Shown: positions 12,361 through 25,233, counted from the stretch's first letter. The stretch is 64,000 bases of DNA from Durusdinium trenchii (GCA_963970005.1 CAXAMN010025361.1:1574017-1638016), one strand, 5' to 3'. Made by a program: numbers and translations. The notes: generated by a model from the sequence alone, not told the origin.

Positions 12361-12724
12361 TACTCACTGCTTAACTCAGGATTGTTTTTACCTAGGCGGT
12401 TTACTTAGGCTGGCGTGTCTCTCTCTCTCTCCCTCTCTCTGTCTTTCTATTTGTGAGGTTCGGCGAATTCGCTGGGCACCTTTGTAGACTGTAGACATGC
12501 ACAAAGTATTACAAAAAATTGCAACGTTCAACTTCATATCACCTACCATCCCACCGTCAGGAAAAAAGGAAATGGTCATTTCCAAGCCCATCTCCGGTCG
12601 TTCAGAAAGTCGAACAAAGCGTTCGATGTGTTTCGTGTTTCGTTAGCTGGTCTGGAGCACCAGAAGAATTCCTCCCTCCAGTCGGGGCCATCTTCAAAGA
12701 GTTGAAGGGAAGGTCAAAGCATTA

Positions 12725-12860
12725 TTCGGAAACTAAAAGGTGATCTTCGGAAGTTTTACGGTTTTCTTAGGAAACTAATCCTCGGAAATTTTACGGTTTT
12801 CTTCGGAAACTAATCTTCCGAAGCTCTACGGTTTTCTTCAAACACTAATGTTCGGAAACT
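12725..12860. repeat. Tandem repeat of about 40 bp (TTTTCTTCGGAAACTAATCT type)
   Basis: About three imperfect units, each with a TTCGGAA word, a TTTACGGTTTTCTT word and an AAACTAAT word. TTCGGAA/TTCCGAA is locally self-complementary. Confidence 0.7.
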
Positions 12861-13069
12861 ACAAAGAGTCGATGAGTCGAAAAAAACATCAAACCCGCAC
12901 GAAAAAGTTCCTGCAGATCGCAAACTAGGCATGTATAAAACTATATACGGTAGCCGTCACAAGGTAGGTCAATATCCCACCCCCCACCCCCCACCCACCC
13001 AGTGCTCCTTCATGCAATTTGGTTATATACAATATTGTAAAAAGTTCTGAAGAATACTTTCTAAAGCAT

Positions 13070-13285
13070 GCAAATAAGCGTCTGAAGACCGCGAAATAGT
13101 TTCTGAAGATCGCGAAATAGTTCCTGAAGATCGCGAAATAGTTTCTGACGATCGCGAAATAGTTCCTGAAGATCGCCAAATAGTTTCTGAAGATCGCCAA
13201 ATAGTTTCTGAAGATCACGAAATAGTTTCTGAAGATCGCAAAATAGTTTCTGAAGATCGCAAAATAGTGTGTAAAGAAGAGTTTC
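13070..13285. repeat. 21-bp satellite, about ten units
   Basis: Consensus AAATAGTTTCTGAAGATCGC plus one base, with small changes between units. Because 21 is a multiple of three, the minus strand stays open and would read a seven-residue IFRNYFA repeat. I take that ORF as a by-product of the satellite rather than a gene; the sequence is AT-rich, unlike the GC-rich exons nearby. Confidence 0.85.
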
Positions 13286-13599
13286 TGAAGAGTAGTTGCG
13301 GAAGAGTACCAAATAGTTGCGCAAGAAAAGTTTCAAAAGAATGGAGAGTTGCGGAATAGGACTTTGTTCACCAACGAGTGGCACGAGACCTCCGATTGGA
13401 CCACCAGCAAACGACCCTCAATCTCTCAGTTTGTCTGCGAATGCTGCGCATGTGTATGTGTCATATATATATATATAATACAAATTGAATCAAATTGAAC
13501 ATGGCTCCAAACTCACCTGTATGCCCACCGGCACCTCAGCAAGGGCTGCTCCAAAAAACAAAGGATTAGCGGCGACCGCCCGCTCTGTTTGGCCGCACG

Positions 13600-15530
13600 G
13601 CTACGGAACACTGTGCCAAGCTTGGCGCAGCAATGGAATTCAGGGGCCGCCGACGGCCTGGGCCTAGGCCTGGCTTTACAACCGGATTCAGGACGAAGCC
13701 AACCTTCCCCCAAAGGACCAGGGCTCCAAAGGGGTCCCCTGCCCAGATCGACCGACCTGGTCGACTGGAGCAGCCGGTTTGGTGCTCGTACCGACTGTCC
13801 GGAATGCCGGGTGCATGGGGACGACCCGCGTCCTCGGTGGTTGGACCGGCATCCGTTCTTCGAGCACCACGGAGAAAGGATGGTTTTGACACCCTTGACA
13901 TCCCCGAACTCTGTATGTTCCAATCACCGCCCTTTCCGTGGCGCTGGGATATGATCCCCCACGTTCTGCACACCTAGTTCGCTTAAAAGCCATGCAGCGA
14001 AAGCGGCCCCGGCGATGCCAAACTCTCGGTGGGAAGCAGAAACCGTGTGTGAGGAGAATTACTTCCCACAGGATCTTCATTCCCTGGCCGTTTTGGTTGT
14101 GCCATCGATCTCAAACCCACTGTTCTGTTCCAAGGTTATTTATATAGAATACTAATTTATACTATATTATTCAACCATAAGGGCCGTAAGGGTCATTGCT
14201 GGAGGTGGAACTTTCTTCCCAACTTGGTGAAGGTGGTCGCTTGGCCAGGGGTCCTGGACACCCAGCGAAGCTGAGGGCATTAGTCAGACATATCTCTGAC
14301 AAAATCACATCGACCAACGAACACAACTCATGTCAACAAGTCCAAAGTTAGTCGGACATGCTTGAACATCCACGGATCTACCAGTCAGATCCAGTCAGCG
14401 TTGCCTGATGTCTACATCTGGGGTCATGTTTCCATCTGATGTCCATCTTGTAGTTTGCCAGCTCTTTCTCGTTGAATGGTGTCCTCCTCAATGGGCAAGC
14501 GGCCATTCCACATCTCCATGCAGCACAAGGTCCCCGATCCCCTTTTGTTGCGTCGCGAATGCAGTCTCTGGAAGGATCCTGGAGCAGAACCACCATGGCA
14601 GTGGAGCAGAACCGACAGCATCCAAACATGGCCAACGATCGAACAGAAAAAAGACTTCTGAAGTCTGCAACCCCCAAAGACCCAGACTCAAGCCGTTCCT
14701 GTTCTGTTCTGCAGATTTCCGAACCCGGGTTCCTCTCGTTTCCTATGTGGCCTCCATCTCTGTTTTTGAGGGGAGCCATTGACCGCCATGAGCAAAACCC
14801 GAACGTCACAGTAATTAGAACCACTCTACTGAACCGCCTTCAGATGGCATATATCACTGACCACCCCCCTAACTTCATTTAGGAAGGACACCGATGGGCA
14901 CCGTTCAGGGAATTGCAAAGCAAAAAAAGACTGCTTCAAGGTCTTGAAGAGTATTAAGTATTTGGAAGCAAAAGGCAAGCAGCACTTCGAAATTGGGGTC
15001 CCTGTCTGCTCTTGTTCGGGCTCCCCATTTGGCCGTGCTTTCTGCACCGACCACTGCCATGGTAGCCGTCCGGCACGTCGGCCTTCTCTCAGAATGCGTG
15101 ATCCCAACGGGGATGTCAGTTGTCCTGGTGGGTATGAGCACTTGATGTCATTGAATATTTTGGCAGTACAACTTCCCTCAGCTCGCCACACCCCTATAGT
15201 CTCATGTCGATCAAACTTTGAAAACCTTCTTCACCCCAAACGATGGGAGCGGCGACCGAGCGCAGCCCTCTTGGCGCGCATGCTCGGCCATTGCGTCTGT
15301 ACACCATGCTGTCGGCCAGAGCCGCCCTGTACACCTTCAAACGGTTGCCCCGGCAAAGGGGCAAAGCTGGGATGAGGCTTCCGGTCTTGACTGCGGCCTG
15401 GTTGGGATGGACACAAGGGTACCCTTCCTTCCTTGTGAGACAACCAAGAAAGGACAACGCTGGTGGAACCCATCTCCGCAGCCAGCAGTGGAACCCGTCG
15501 TTGCTCAAAAGCCCATCCCACCTGCCGGTC
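13600..15530 (-). other. Coding-like blocks without firm gene model
   Basis: About 13900-13690 is GC-rich and open in several frames on both strands; one minus frame reads MPVQPPRTRVVPMHPAF. At 15521, after a CGGCAG acceptor, the minus strand reads VGWAFEQRRVPLLAAEMGST for about 65 nt. Between them (13.95-15.2 kb) I see no convincing exon. The long plus-strand ORF at 15243-15893 does not show the codon bias of the better exons over its second half. Confidence 0.25.
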
Positions 15531-16886
15531 GCTAGCCCCGCTGGGCCTAGTTCGGCATTGCTTAGGCCTGGAACCAAGAGCGCCGCAAGTTTCTGTACAC
15601 GAGTCCTCGCGGAACGGCTCTTCAGCCTGTTTTTTGACTCAGACCAGTGGCACAACAAATGCTGGCAGGCTACGGCATGGACGAAAAACGTCCAGCTATT
15701 CCAGAACATTGATCGATGCTCAAGTTGGAAGGCAAACACTTCTTGGCATGGAATGAGGCAACGAACAAGTCAAATCTACCGAAAATACCGAACAATGTAT
15801 GGAGTCATGGAGAAAACCAGTCAAAAGCAAGGAGGGCAAAATGTGGATCTGAAGCTGAACCTAATGCAATCATCAGCAAACAGAATCAGCTAAATGGGTA
15901 TAGAAACAAAGACCGTTGCATGTTTGAATAGGATGGACATGTGGATTGGCAGGCAGGTGTTGTTCAACTCTTTAAAAAAATTAAAACAAGGTTTGGAAGG
16001 TAGGCAGTGCAAGGATTCTTCCAGGAGCAGGGAGATGCCAACGGTGCTGTTGCTTTGGGCTGCCTTCCTTCGTAAACGCATAAATATCAAGCTTTAGTTC
16101 CGCTTGAAACTGTGACTGGACACTATATTTGCCCTGCAACATTTTTCCATATGTCCTGCCAATGGTAGGATTCCGACTGAGAAGGGATCATCCAAAAATA
16201 ACAGCAGAAAGCCTTCCAAGTTCGACAGCCTGCCTCAAAGTAGGCCACAGTGATTTCGTCACAACGGCCACTATGCAGGTCACTTCCACTGTACCTCTCA
16301 TGGGTACCTGGCCGTCTAAGACTTCACCAGACCCCTTGGTCCAGCCTAGGTCGAGGACGGGGCTCTAGGCCTCACCAACAGCGCACGTCACCGCAAAGGA
16401 CCACCTTGAACCATTGGCAAGGATCCTTGGACCCTTCATTTTTCTCGAAGAACGTGTCAAAAACATTTCTGTATACGTGTATGTGTGTGTGTGTGTTCTT
16501 TGTGATTGTGTTTTTTGATTGTATTTGATTGATAAAAACTGAAAATAATGGCAATAGGTCTCGTTGTCAAAATTAGATCAAGGTCCGTACCCGGACCAAA
16601 CACCTGAGGTTGGTTCGGGATTCGACTTGTTGTTGAAGAAGTCAGTACTGAAGGGATCCCCAATCAAATCGCGATGCTTCTTCTGCTTCTTCTTCTTCTT
16701 CTTCTTCTTGAGTTGTTGCTCTGTAGTGTGGCCAAGCTGAGAGTGATCTGATCAAAACCGGGCGAACAAAGACAAGTAGAGTTGTCATCTTGGGGCGGTG
16801 TCGAACTGCTAGGATTCAGCCTATGCTGCCCTTGCAAGAAAACCCAAGCTGCCTTCATTGGGGCTTATGCAATTCATCGGACTCTA

Positions 16887-17004
16887 TCAAGCTGTCTTCA
16901 TCCCTTGCAGCCTTCGCGGCTCCGTCTTCTTTCGGACCTCCAAACCCGGCCTCATGGCCCCGCCCTCTAGCCACTCGCGCAGAGTTACGGACACATCAAG
17001 AGTT
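16887..17004 (-). CDS. Orphan exon, possibly C-terminal, TLDVSVTLREWLEGG
   Basis: Minus-strand acceptor AAGCAG at 17007-17005, then 38 codons and a stop at 16889-16887. It reads TLDVSVTLREWLEGGAMRPG and continues into basic residues ending GMKTA. Third positions are strongly G/C. If it runs to the stop it is a terminal exon; a splice before the stop is possible. The plus strand offers a competing exon with a good CTTGCAG acceptor at 16914. Family not recognised. Confidence 0.4.
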
Positions 17005-17603
17005 CTGCTTGCGGTCGGGACGCGTGCTGGCCACGAAAGAATGTTCTGTCCACCAGTCGACCAAAAGGTTTCGAGGAAACAGATAGTAAATTGCAAGGGA
17101 TCCCAAAAAATGGGTTCGGCTATCAAGCTTGAGGGAAGACCAGTGGAAGAGGAGAGGAAGATCGTCCTGCAATGATTCAAAACAAAACAACGGACATCTA
17201 TGGATGGTCCAGCGAAGCGACCATGAATTCTGCAGTGTCGACGGCGGGGGAGGATGGTACCCTTTGAACCCAAAGCCTGTGAGACCTGGTTCTGAGTTTG
17301 GCCCGATTCTCGCCCAGAATGGCATGTGGCAAAAAAGACGTGATCGAATTGATGTAGTCCTTACTGTATCTCTAAAAAAGAGTAATATGTAATATGCATT
17401 TGTTCTTCTTTTGCCTCACTGAAGTAGAGAAAAATCCGTCTCGAGCCGCCTATATAAAGACCCGTTCTTAAAATAGTCTTGGACTGCCAGGGTATCTGAA
17501 TCAAACCTCCCTCCCAAAAAATGCCTCAGTCTTGCCAACCCCCAAGTTGCGGTGGCATTCTTGAACGTTGAGCTGAGTTCCAGCAAGCCGTCCCATGCTA
17601 GAC

Positions 17604-17674
17604 CCGCCACCCAACTGGTCGTACGCCGCGTACGCCGCGCGTACGAAGTCCCACTGCCACCCCCAACGTCTCCC
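17604..17674 (-). CDS. Orphan exon, WGWQWDFVRAAYAAYDQLGG
   Basis: Strong minus-strand acceptor (CCTCCCACAG) at 17675, donor GTCTAGC at 17603, and a helical reading that includes WGWQWDFVRAAYAAYDQLGG. The frame stays open to a second possible donor near 17540. The plus strand of the same block is also a credible exon (LNVELSSSKPSHARPATQLV, ending in a GTAAGT donor at 17727). Minus is preferred because all identified genes run that way and the peptide looks more like a folded helix. Function unknown. Confidence 0.4.
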
Positions 17675-18282
17675 CTGTGGGAGGATGAGATCATGCCGAG
17701 GTTCCGAACGAACGACGACCCACCAAGTAAGTCCCGATGTCTGGCTTAGTTGGTGGGTTTACTTGGAAAGCCATCGGGACGACTACGTAATCGGGTCAGC
17801 TCAGCTGAGTGACTGAGTTACTTGATGTTACTTGTTTAAACCTTCACAATCTATGTGGGCTTCACATGGCCTGGAGATTACCAGTTAGGCACTGAACCCA
17901 AATCACGAGGAGTTCGCGATCTGAAGTCCGTCCGACAGGTCGCACCCGTCAGTCGCGCGCCGAGATGAAAGAGATCGCCCAGCCGCGACGAGCTAAGCTG
18001 TTGGTGCAGGCTGGCTGAGTCACGTTGTGTGGACTCCCTTTGCTCACCTGTCCTGTCATCTCCCAGTCTTTTTTAACAAGTTACGGTTTCGAAGGCTCGA
18101 TGGCACTGGCACCCCTTTTGATGACTTTTAGATGGGGGGTCCAAATAGACTACCGAACTTGGGGACTGTGCCATTGACTCTGAAACCCTTGTAAGCTTCT
18201 TCTCCCAGTTTGCTCATTGCCTTCTTCTCGTGCTGAATACAGCCCCTTCAAGTGCTGAAGGAACGGGAGGTCATCAGTCTTA

Positions 18283-18375
18283 TTGTTACTACTAGTAAGG
18301 CACTTGTTTCTAATAGCTTCTTGTTACTACTAGTAAGGCACCTGTTACTACTAGCGATGCACCTGTTACGAGAGC
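18283..18375. repeat. CTAGTAG-family repeat
   Basis: TTACTACTAGTAAGGCAC and TTCTTGTTACTACTAGTAAGG variants, three partial copies. Confidence 0.75.
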
Positions 18376-18972
18376 CTGTTGAGTTGACCGGTCTTCTTCC
18401 GAAAATTGGGCTCCAATGCAATCCACGTCGGAACGCAGCTCCGTCCGGAGACAACGAGAGACGGAGACAACCGTGGGGGAACAGAATGGTCGATGTGCGT
18501 CTTCGTTGTGAATCCCCTAACAGGACACCTTGCAATGCATTAGAGATGCGGAGAGGGGAGCACACTCACTTCAGTCCACATTTGGGTGTTTGAACGGGGT
18601 CAACTTGACTTTCTTCACAAGAGTCATTGATCGAATGCTTCAGAAGCATTTGCCGACCGCAGGTAGTCCTTGTAACAAGTAAAATCGATTCATTGCTGTT
18701 TGTTTTGCCAACCCACACCTCAACGGTTCATTTTCTGGTCATGGCGCGACCCATTAAACTGGCCACGCAAAGAGTTCAATTCGATTCAGTTCGGATGTAT
18801 TTCGCATGGGCCGCTGGCTCAAATGGAGCACTTCTGGAGGAGTCCAAGAAAAAACAATCAAAACAATCAGATTGTATAATCGCTCAAAACACATGGAAGT
18901 TGCACTTCGCATCGAATTCTTCCGAACTTCTCTGCCATGGACTTCAGGCCGAATGGACCTGTCTTGGGGAAC

Positions 18973-19017
18973 CCTCAAGATGCTCGGTCGCGATCGCCCA
19001 AGCGACTGTCCGAAGGT
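18973..19017 (-). CDS. Orphan mini-exon, LRTVAWAIATEHLE
   Basis: A 45-nt segment between a CCCCTCTAG acceptor and a GTTCCC donor reads LRTVAWAIATEHLE, a short amphipathic helix. A further coding-like minus block (RARWKRAIRERDEVATASV) lies at about 19285-19190, upstream in the same direction, but it is also open on the plus strand. No family assigned. Confidence 0.35.
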
Positions 19018-19610
19018 CTAGAGGGGCCGACGTCGAGTGGCACGTCTGTGGGCGGCCCGAAATCAATAAGCACTGCGGTTCAAAGGGGATCCTAGCTGCA
19101 AAGGAAGTTGAGCAGCAGAAGTCAGCGATTTTGTGTATGATTCAGAAGAAAAACCCAGCGACTGGAACGACACGGAACCTTGAGGTCCTCAAAAGGCTTT
19201 TCGGAGGGATCTTTCCCGGGAGAGCCACCGACGCGGTAGCAACTTCGTCTCGTTCTCGGATCGCCCGCTTCCAACGGGCGCGATCAGGACATGACATGAT
19301 GTTGCACATGAATGCACATGGTGTTATGGTGTTAGTTTGGTTGACAGAGGCCAAACCCAAATTCATGTCATCAACCTTCCCCCACGGCTACAACCCATAG
19401 GATAGATCCAGCCTGCAACTGGGCGGAAGTGACGGATCCCAAACCCTCTAGGTCTCAAACATTGGGTCTCAAACCCTCTAGTGACTCTAGTGTTCCTCAT
19501 CTGAATCTAAGTTGGGCTATCAAGCCCATTGTTTCACTCCCTTTTGATGCAGGTGATTCAAATGGCTCCTCAACTTCCTTCTGTCATCTGCCTGGAGCAG
19601 CTCTGATCAC

Positions 19611-19700
19611 GCCTCCGACGTCTTCGACGAAAGCAACGCTCTGATCGCGCGCATCGTCGCTGACGCTTGGAGAGTGCCGTCGTCAGCGTTCTTGTACGCC
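19611..19700 (-). CDS. Orphan exon, AYKNADDGTLQASATMRAIR
   Basis: Minus-strand acceptor CAGCAG at 19703-19701, donor GTGATC at 19610; the reading starts AYKNADDGTLQASATMRAIR and ends LLSSKTSEA, with very high G/C at third positions. The plus strand over 19601-19828 is also open with good codon use (SDHASDVFDESNALIARIVA) to a stop, so the strand call is only a preference from gene orientation. Confidence 0.35.
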
Positions 19701-20659
19701 CTGCTGGTCACAGAGGCGGGTTGTTGGGCCCCTAAGAGGTCTCAATTGGTGACCTGGTTGGAGGTCGCCAGCAGAAAAGGAGATGCGACCTGGTCCCTTG
19801 CCTTGGGAACCCCAAACCGCAGAGAATGAAACGGTCTACTCTAAGACAAACTTTTCTTTGTGCAGGGGGGCACTAAACACAGAACCTGGTGGTCCTGACA
19901 TTATTCAAAGTGAAGAGCATCCTCTGCAATAAACAAGGCTGTGTCTCTCTCGGTGGAAGCTGTGTTTCTTCGGCTCCAACCAAGACTCCGTGACAGCGCC
20001 AAGCTGTGCTGGCTCTGAGCTCCAGCTGTCAGATGGGTCCGTCCCCAGAGAGCCAAAAAGGCCAGTCCTGCAGGGTGTGGTTTCTTGTCTCATCTGCACA
20101 CTGATTTGCATAACACTGATTTGCATATGCTTCTCAGTGTTCAAATCCTCGAAACACTTACTTGAAGCCTTCGTGTTCCTCGACAAACCTATATAATCGT
20201 CCCCAGAGCTATAGCAGCTATGGCTGTTTTGCAGCCTCCCAATGGTGCACAAAAAAAGGCATCCCAGAAACTCGGCAGTCCTGTGTACAAAAATATACAA
20301 GCTCAGCTGCTTCAGATGCAGCTAATTGGAGAGTCCGAGCGCAATGAATAGATGTCCTCAGTATCGTGTTTTCAGCATGTGCGAGCCAGCACACCTTGCC
20401 CTACAACAGTCATGCGATGTGCAAACCTTTGATCCCCTTGATGGGCTGAATATATCATGTGTCGTGGGCATATCATCGCAAGCGCGGAAACAGCAGCGAC
20501 AGCTGGACCGCATTTTTTCATGTTTCTGCTGGCCAATCAGCAGCGCCCAACCTCCGGTCAAGCCAAAAGCATACCGGCCAAGCCAGACCATTTCCAACTC
20601 AAAATATGTTTTATCAATTTGGTTCTAACATCCAAGAAGCAGAGCCACTGAAACAGACA

Positions 20660-20870
20660 GAGACAAAGCAGAATCACATCAGGCCAGCATCCGAAAGAGC
20701 CATGAAGGCAAAGGGATACAAAGCAAAGTCGTCTCAGCCCAGCATCCAGAAGAGCGACAAAGCAGAATCATCTCAGCCCAGCATCAAGAACAGCCATGGG
20801 AGACAAAGGAAGACAAAGCAGAATCATCTCAGCCCATGGGAGACAAAAGAAGCCAAAGGGAGAAATGGAG
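20660..20870. repeat. Imperfect tandem repeat, AAGCAGAATCATCTCAGCCC type
   Basis: Four or so copies of an AAAGCAGAATCATCTCAGCC word linked by CAGCATCCAGAAGAGC segments, about 45-60 bp per unit. It would encode Lys/Gln/Ser repeats on plus, but no splice-bounded exon is evident. Confidence 0.7.
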
Positions 20871-21408
20871 ACAGATCAGAAATCATCTTGCCACCCAGGA
20901 TCGTCGCTATTGCAAGAATTGAGAACCCCTCACTGGCTGTTCTGTTTGGAGAAGAAAACAAAGTGTAAAAATTGCCTCAATGGCTCTCATCAAAATCAGT
21001 CGACTTCGGCGAACGATGCCGTGACCCACGAAGATCCAACCACAAAGCGGAAAAAAGAACCAAACCACCCAGAAGAAGGACACCTATGGACACCTAAGAA
21101 GGCGAGCGCTGAGTCCTGAATAAAAAAGATGCAGAACCTGAGAAAAAATAAAACAGAGGTGTGAATTCCTCAAAAACTTTCGGAAGAGCCATGGACGGTT
21201 TCAAGCAGCCAAACCAAATCCGCCAACCTTCGAGACTTTGGTTGAGGATAATTGAATGGCTTTGGAGGCTCCAATTCCTAGAATTTCTTACTTGCCAAGG
21301 GCTTTTGTCTGAAAACTCCTTCCCTCCCAGCCCCCTTCCCCTCTCAGCATGGAGTTTCCCACTCCAACAGACAGCACATCTCGACTCGACCGACCTCCAC
21401 CGACCGAC

Positions 21409-21540
21409 CTCGCAGCCCAGGACCCCGGCCGGCTTGGAGTCGTAGAGGGAACCACAGGAGGTGCCTGAGGACGTTCGGAACCAACGGAGGACGGCGTTGG
21501 GTACCCCAAGGAAGGCGGGCACCGCCGAACAAGTGAAGGC
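21409..21540 (-). CDS. Orphan exon, 44 codons, phase 0
   Basis: Acceptor TTGAAG at 21543-21541 and donor GTCGGTCG at 21408 enclose exactly 44 minus-strand codons, starting AFTCSAVPAFLGVPNAVLRW and ending GVLGCE. Nearly every codon ends in G or C. Four Cys in 44 residues suggest a structured or extracellular segment, but I recognise no family. Short plus-strand frames over the same block are also partly open. Confidence 0.45.
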
Positions 21541-22435
21541 CTTCAAGGGGCCGAAGTGAATCGAGATGTTTTTGGGCCAACGGATGATGCCTGTTTCAGG
21601 GGACAGATGGTTTTGTTTGGTGTTGTTGCCTTGGGGATCGCTGGCACTATGTGAAAAGATGTTGAGATCACGTCTAGCACGGAGTCATGGTGATCTCCAC
21701 TCTGAAGCTCAGAGCTACAGGACGTCTTCGAGATAGTTTCTTTGTAGATCAGATCATCCAAAGCAATCTTCCCTCCATCTTCCTCACATGTGTCAGATGA
21801 TGAGTTTAACCCTCTGCCTCTACCCTCTGATGAAATGCTCGCGATCCAAAAAGTCCCGCTTGTCAATTTTACCTGAAAACATGTGACCTAAAATTAAGGG
21901 ATTTGTCCCAGGTTTATGTGGAACACTCCTCCCCACCAAACAGCTGCATCAACGAAGTGCGTCCCTCTCTTCAGCTCTTTCGGAGAAAAACAAACTCTCC
22001 ACCCCTCCTCTTTAGAAAGATGCAAAGACAAATTAAGCCCCCCAACCCTCCTCCAAACAAACATGGAAGTGGAAAGAACCAGCTTTCTGGAGGAGAATGT
22101 TCTTCCAGGGGACTAATTGTCCGCTTCCATGATTACTTCCCTTAAACCCAACTTCCAGGGTTCTATACGGCTCTATATACCACCCGGCGTCAGTCTCGAT
22201 TCAAACAACACGAATCATCTTCGGCTTGTCCTGAAAATTGCGGGACGTCCCAGATGCGTATCAGGCGCTCCATGGTCCTCGAACCTTCACCCCCCCTCTT
22301 CAACTCACCCAAACTGCTCGGTCCATATTGATTCAAACACGGCCAGAGGATGCCAGTCGAAGTTGGTCCGTGGTCCCTGTTGCTGAGTCTTACGTTTTCA
22401 ACATGGAATCATATGTAGCTAGAAGCTACTATAGT

Positions 22436-22532
22436 AACAAAGGCTTCTAGGTTGGAGGCCATCGCTAGCAGGTTCGAGGCCATTACTACTAGTAGCAAGA
22501 AGCTACTAGTAACAAGGGGCATCGCTACTAGG
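22436..22532. repeat. CTAGTAG-family repeat abutting an exon donor
   Basis: Reverse-oriented copies (AAGAAGCTACTAGTAACAAG type) with GGTTGGAGGCCATCGCTA variants. They begin six bases below the donor of the exon at 22702-22538, so the repeat makes up the 5-prime part of that intron. Confidence 0.75.
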
Positions 22533-22537
22533 TATAC

Positions 22538-22702
22538 CACTGGGGTCGCTCGCTCGGTCGAGCACTGGGCAGCCCCCACTGGCCGAGGAGGATTTCTGGC
22601 ACTTCTTGGCCGGGAAGTCCTCCGAAACGGACGGTTACCCGGATGGACAACGTTTGCCATTTGGCCGGGATGGTGAACAACGTGTGACTTGAACAGAACT
22701 GG
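22538..22702 (-). CDS. Orphan exon, IRVTVRFGGLPGQEVPEILL
   Basis: Strong acceptor GTCTTTGCAG at 22705-22703, donor GTATACC at 22537; 165 nt fully open on minus. It begins QFCSSHTLFTIPAKWQTLS and includes IRVTVRFGGLPGQEVPEILL, with good codon bias. It reads like a beta-rich globular segment. The plus strand is also open (EEDFWHFLAGKSSETDGYPD). Unknown family. Confidence 0.45.
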
Positions 22703-23074
22703 CTGCAAAGACCATGAGCCCGAGCACTCAACAGCATGGGCTAGGGGTGTCCTTAGACTGACAAGCATGCTGATCCTTCGTATCAGTTGCTTATGATCCC
22801 AAACTTGATGAAAAACCCATAGAACCAGTGTCACTGGTCTGCAAGGGGGTCCTTTTGCGCAGAGGACTTGGGCGGGCTTCTGCAAGGTGTTCTGTTCAGA
22901 GAACGTGAGGGGTTGAGAGGTGTGCTTCCAATCTTTGGATCAGAACCTGTAAAGGGCACCGTTCTTCTCTCAATTGACTGAACTCCCTTGCTTGTCTGAC
23001 TTTCGGTCTGGACCCCTTTGATTGTGTCAACATATTCCCAAAAAGGTTCCACTTTCCTCCATTTTCCAGGTGAC

Positions 23075-23147
23075 CTCAGGAGCTCGACTTCGTCACCGGA
23101 CCGGTCTTCGGAGCTCGCCTCGCGGAAGGCCTCCCCAAAGGTTCGGG
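23075..23147 (-). CDS. Orphan exon, RTFGEAFREASSEDRSGDEV
   Basis: A minus-strand acceptor (GGAAAG) and a GTCACC donor enclose RTFGEAFREASSEDRSGDEV plus ELL, an acidic helix. The adjoining 23.15-23.5 kb is GC-rich and open in all plus frames and one minus frame. A 540-nt plus ORF there (23022-23561) is Arg/Gly/Pro-rich and I treat it as doubtful. Confidence 0.4.
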
Positions 23148-25233
23148 CTTTCCTCAGACTTCGCGACCACCGTGTTCAGGCCACCACCGGGAACACGGTG
23201 GAATGTCTCCCCCGGTTCCGGGACCATTCGTGACAAGGGCGAGGGCCCTGGAGCGCCCTTCCAGAAGCAACCAGTTTCGGAGCCCCAACCACCCGAAAAG
23301 GCCTCCCCCCGAGGCATCCGTGGGGGGAGCTCTGTGTCAAGGCGTTCGTTGGGGCCAGCCGAGGATCTTTCGGGCCTTCAAGCTGTTCGCAGGAGGCCCC
23401 AGGGCCACGCAGCTATGCCCCACCTGAAGGACCACCTGGGCGGTGGACAGCTTAGAAGAGTCCAACAAGAAAGGAAGGCTGCTAAAATCAGGGGGTGGAT
23501 GGGGAACAAGGTGGATAATGCGTGTAGGAATATGTTCTGTAATGAGCTGTTACTTATTTAGGGTGCGTTCATTGATTCAAAGTTTGGACGTCCCATATCG
23601 TTTTGCAGCGTTTGGCACATGGACACTGTAGGTATCGTTTTGCAGGGTGTTGCAGGGTTAGCGCATCAACTTCAAGGATATAGTGCATGTAAAAATCCGG
23701 TATCGTTTTTGGGGTCAGCACCCCTGTGAAGCATCGCTTTGGTTTTGGGCACGTTTTGGGAACCCTTCAAATGCAGCCTGCGCCTACAAGCGCTGGGGTT
23801 TAGTCACCCGGGTTTGCAGAAAGTCACCCGGCCGCATGTAAACGCAGCATTTGTCAAAGTCACCCGGCTCGCGAAAAGTCACCCGTTTTATGTTAAAACA
23901 CAATGTAAACGCTCTACGGAAGTATGTTTGTCAAAACTGCTATACATCAAGAATTCACTGCCCCTGTGCAGGAAAGAACTAATTTTATGTCGAAGTTTGC
24001 AGCGTTTTGGTGACCCATTGTAAACGCAGCATCCAGACGACTTTCTACAGGACCAGACGACTTAACACAGGTGCGTGTCGAATTCACAACTTCGCCCGTG
24101 ACCATGGCTCACAAAGGGTAACAAAAACGTATACAAAAACTAAGCAACCCTCAGAACAAGCCTGGACCCCTACCACCAAAACATGACAAAACGGACGCAT
24201 GGTATCTTGCGAGTTCCACATGATTGATTGACCCGCAGCCCAGGAAGCCCAGGAACTCTCTCCTCTGGCGGGATCATCCACACTGAGCCTGGCACGGATC
24301 ACATATGAGAATGTGAAAACAGGTGAAACTGTGAAGCCTCAACGTTGATGGTCGATTCCGATTCATCTATTAATCGATTATGCCAGCAGAGACCCCAAAC
24401 AGCGTCAGCATTATTTTTTAATGTCAACTGTTTGAATTCTAATGTTGGTGGGAGCATCTGCAATCATATACCTATAGCTCCAGCTGTTTGAGAACGGCAC
24501 GTAAACAAAGAATGCTTGAAAACAACCGTTCCTGATGCCTGAGTCACATGTGAAAAACGAAGGGAGACACGTCAAGACATGTCATGAGAAATCCCAGGAT
24601 GAAGACATACCTGGACAAGGCGGTGGAGAAAGAAAAACCGCGGCGTTTCGACCAACCGCAAGGCCCGTTGGCCAGCCCGGCCAGAGGACAACAGCAGGAC
24701 AGCTGCAAGCACCAGAAGGACAAGAGGAGGACAAGCTCCAGACACAGCATTCAGGGGTGTCGCCAGCCACTGTGGCCAGCTCTCTTTTTCCTAAAAGAGA
24801 ACCCCAACAGTAAATTGTTTGGGGGAAAAAGCTGCAAGGTCAAACATCTCCAGGCCAGGGCGGGTTTATTCGGTTAATTAATCAACAGTCCAAACTTCAA
24901 CGTTCAATCCAAGAAACCCAGCACCCCGCAAGAGTCCCCATCAAGTCTTCTTTGCTTGGCAAGGAGACCTCCGTGTTGGATACTCGTACCTCCCATCGAA
25001 AGCCCTCAGAATGCCCACCGCAAGGTGCACTGAGAAAAACCGACAAGCCAAGATGCGGAGCCCTTCTGTCACAAGGGAACGACCTCGAGGAGGCGAAGAC
25101 CAGAAACCGCGCCTCTTCATTTCTTAGGCACCATTTCAATTAGCCTATAGGGCCTTATAGGGAGATATATATATATATTGATCTGCCACCACCCACCAAC
25201 CTGCCCCACACCTGCCGCCAGCTCGCCCCACAC

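Noticed and set aside
18627-19400. 257-codon plus ORF
   Set aside because: Most of it lacks the G/C third-position bias of genuine exons; a minus mini-exon (19017-18973) overlaps it.
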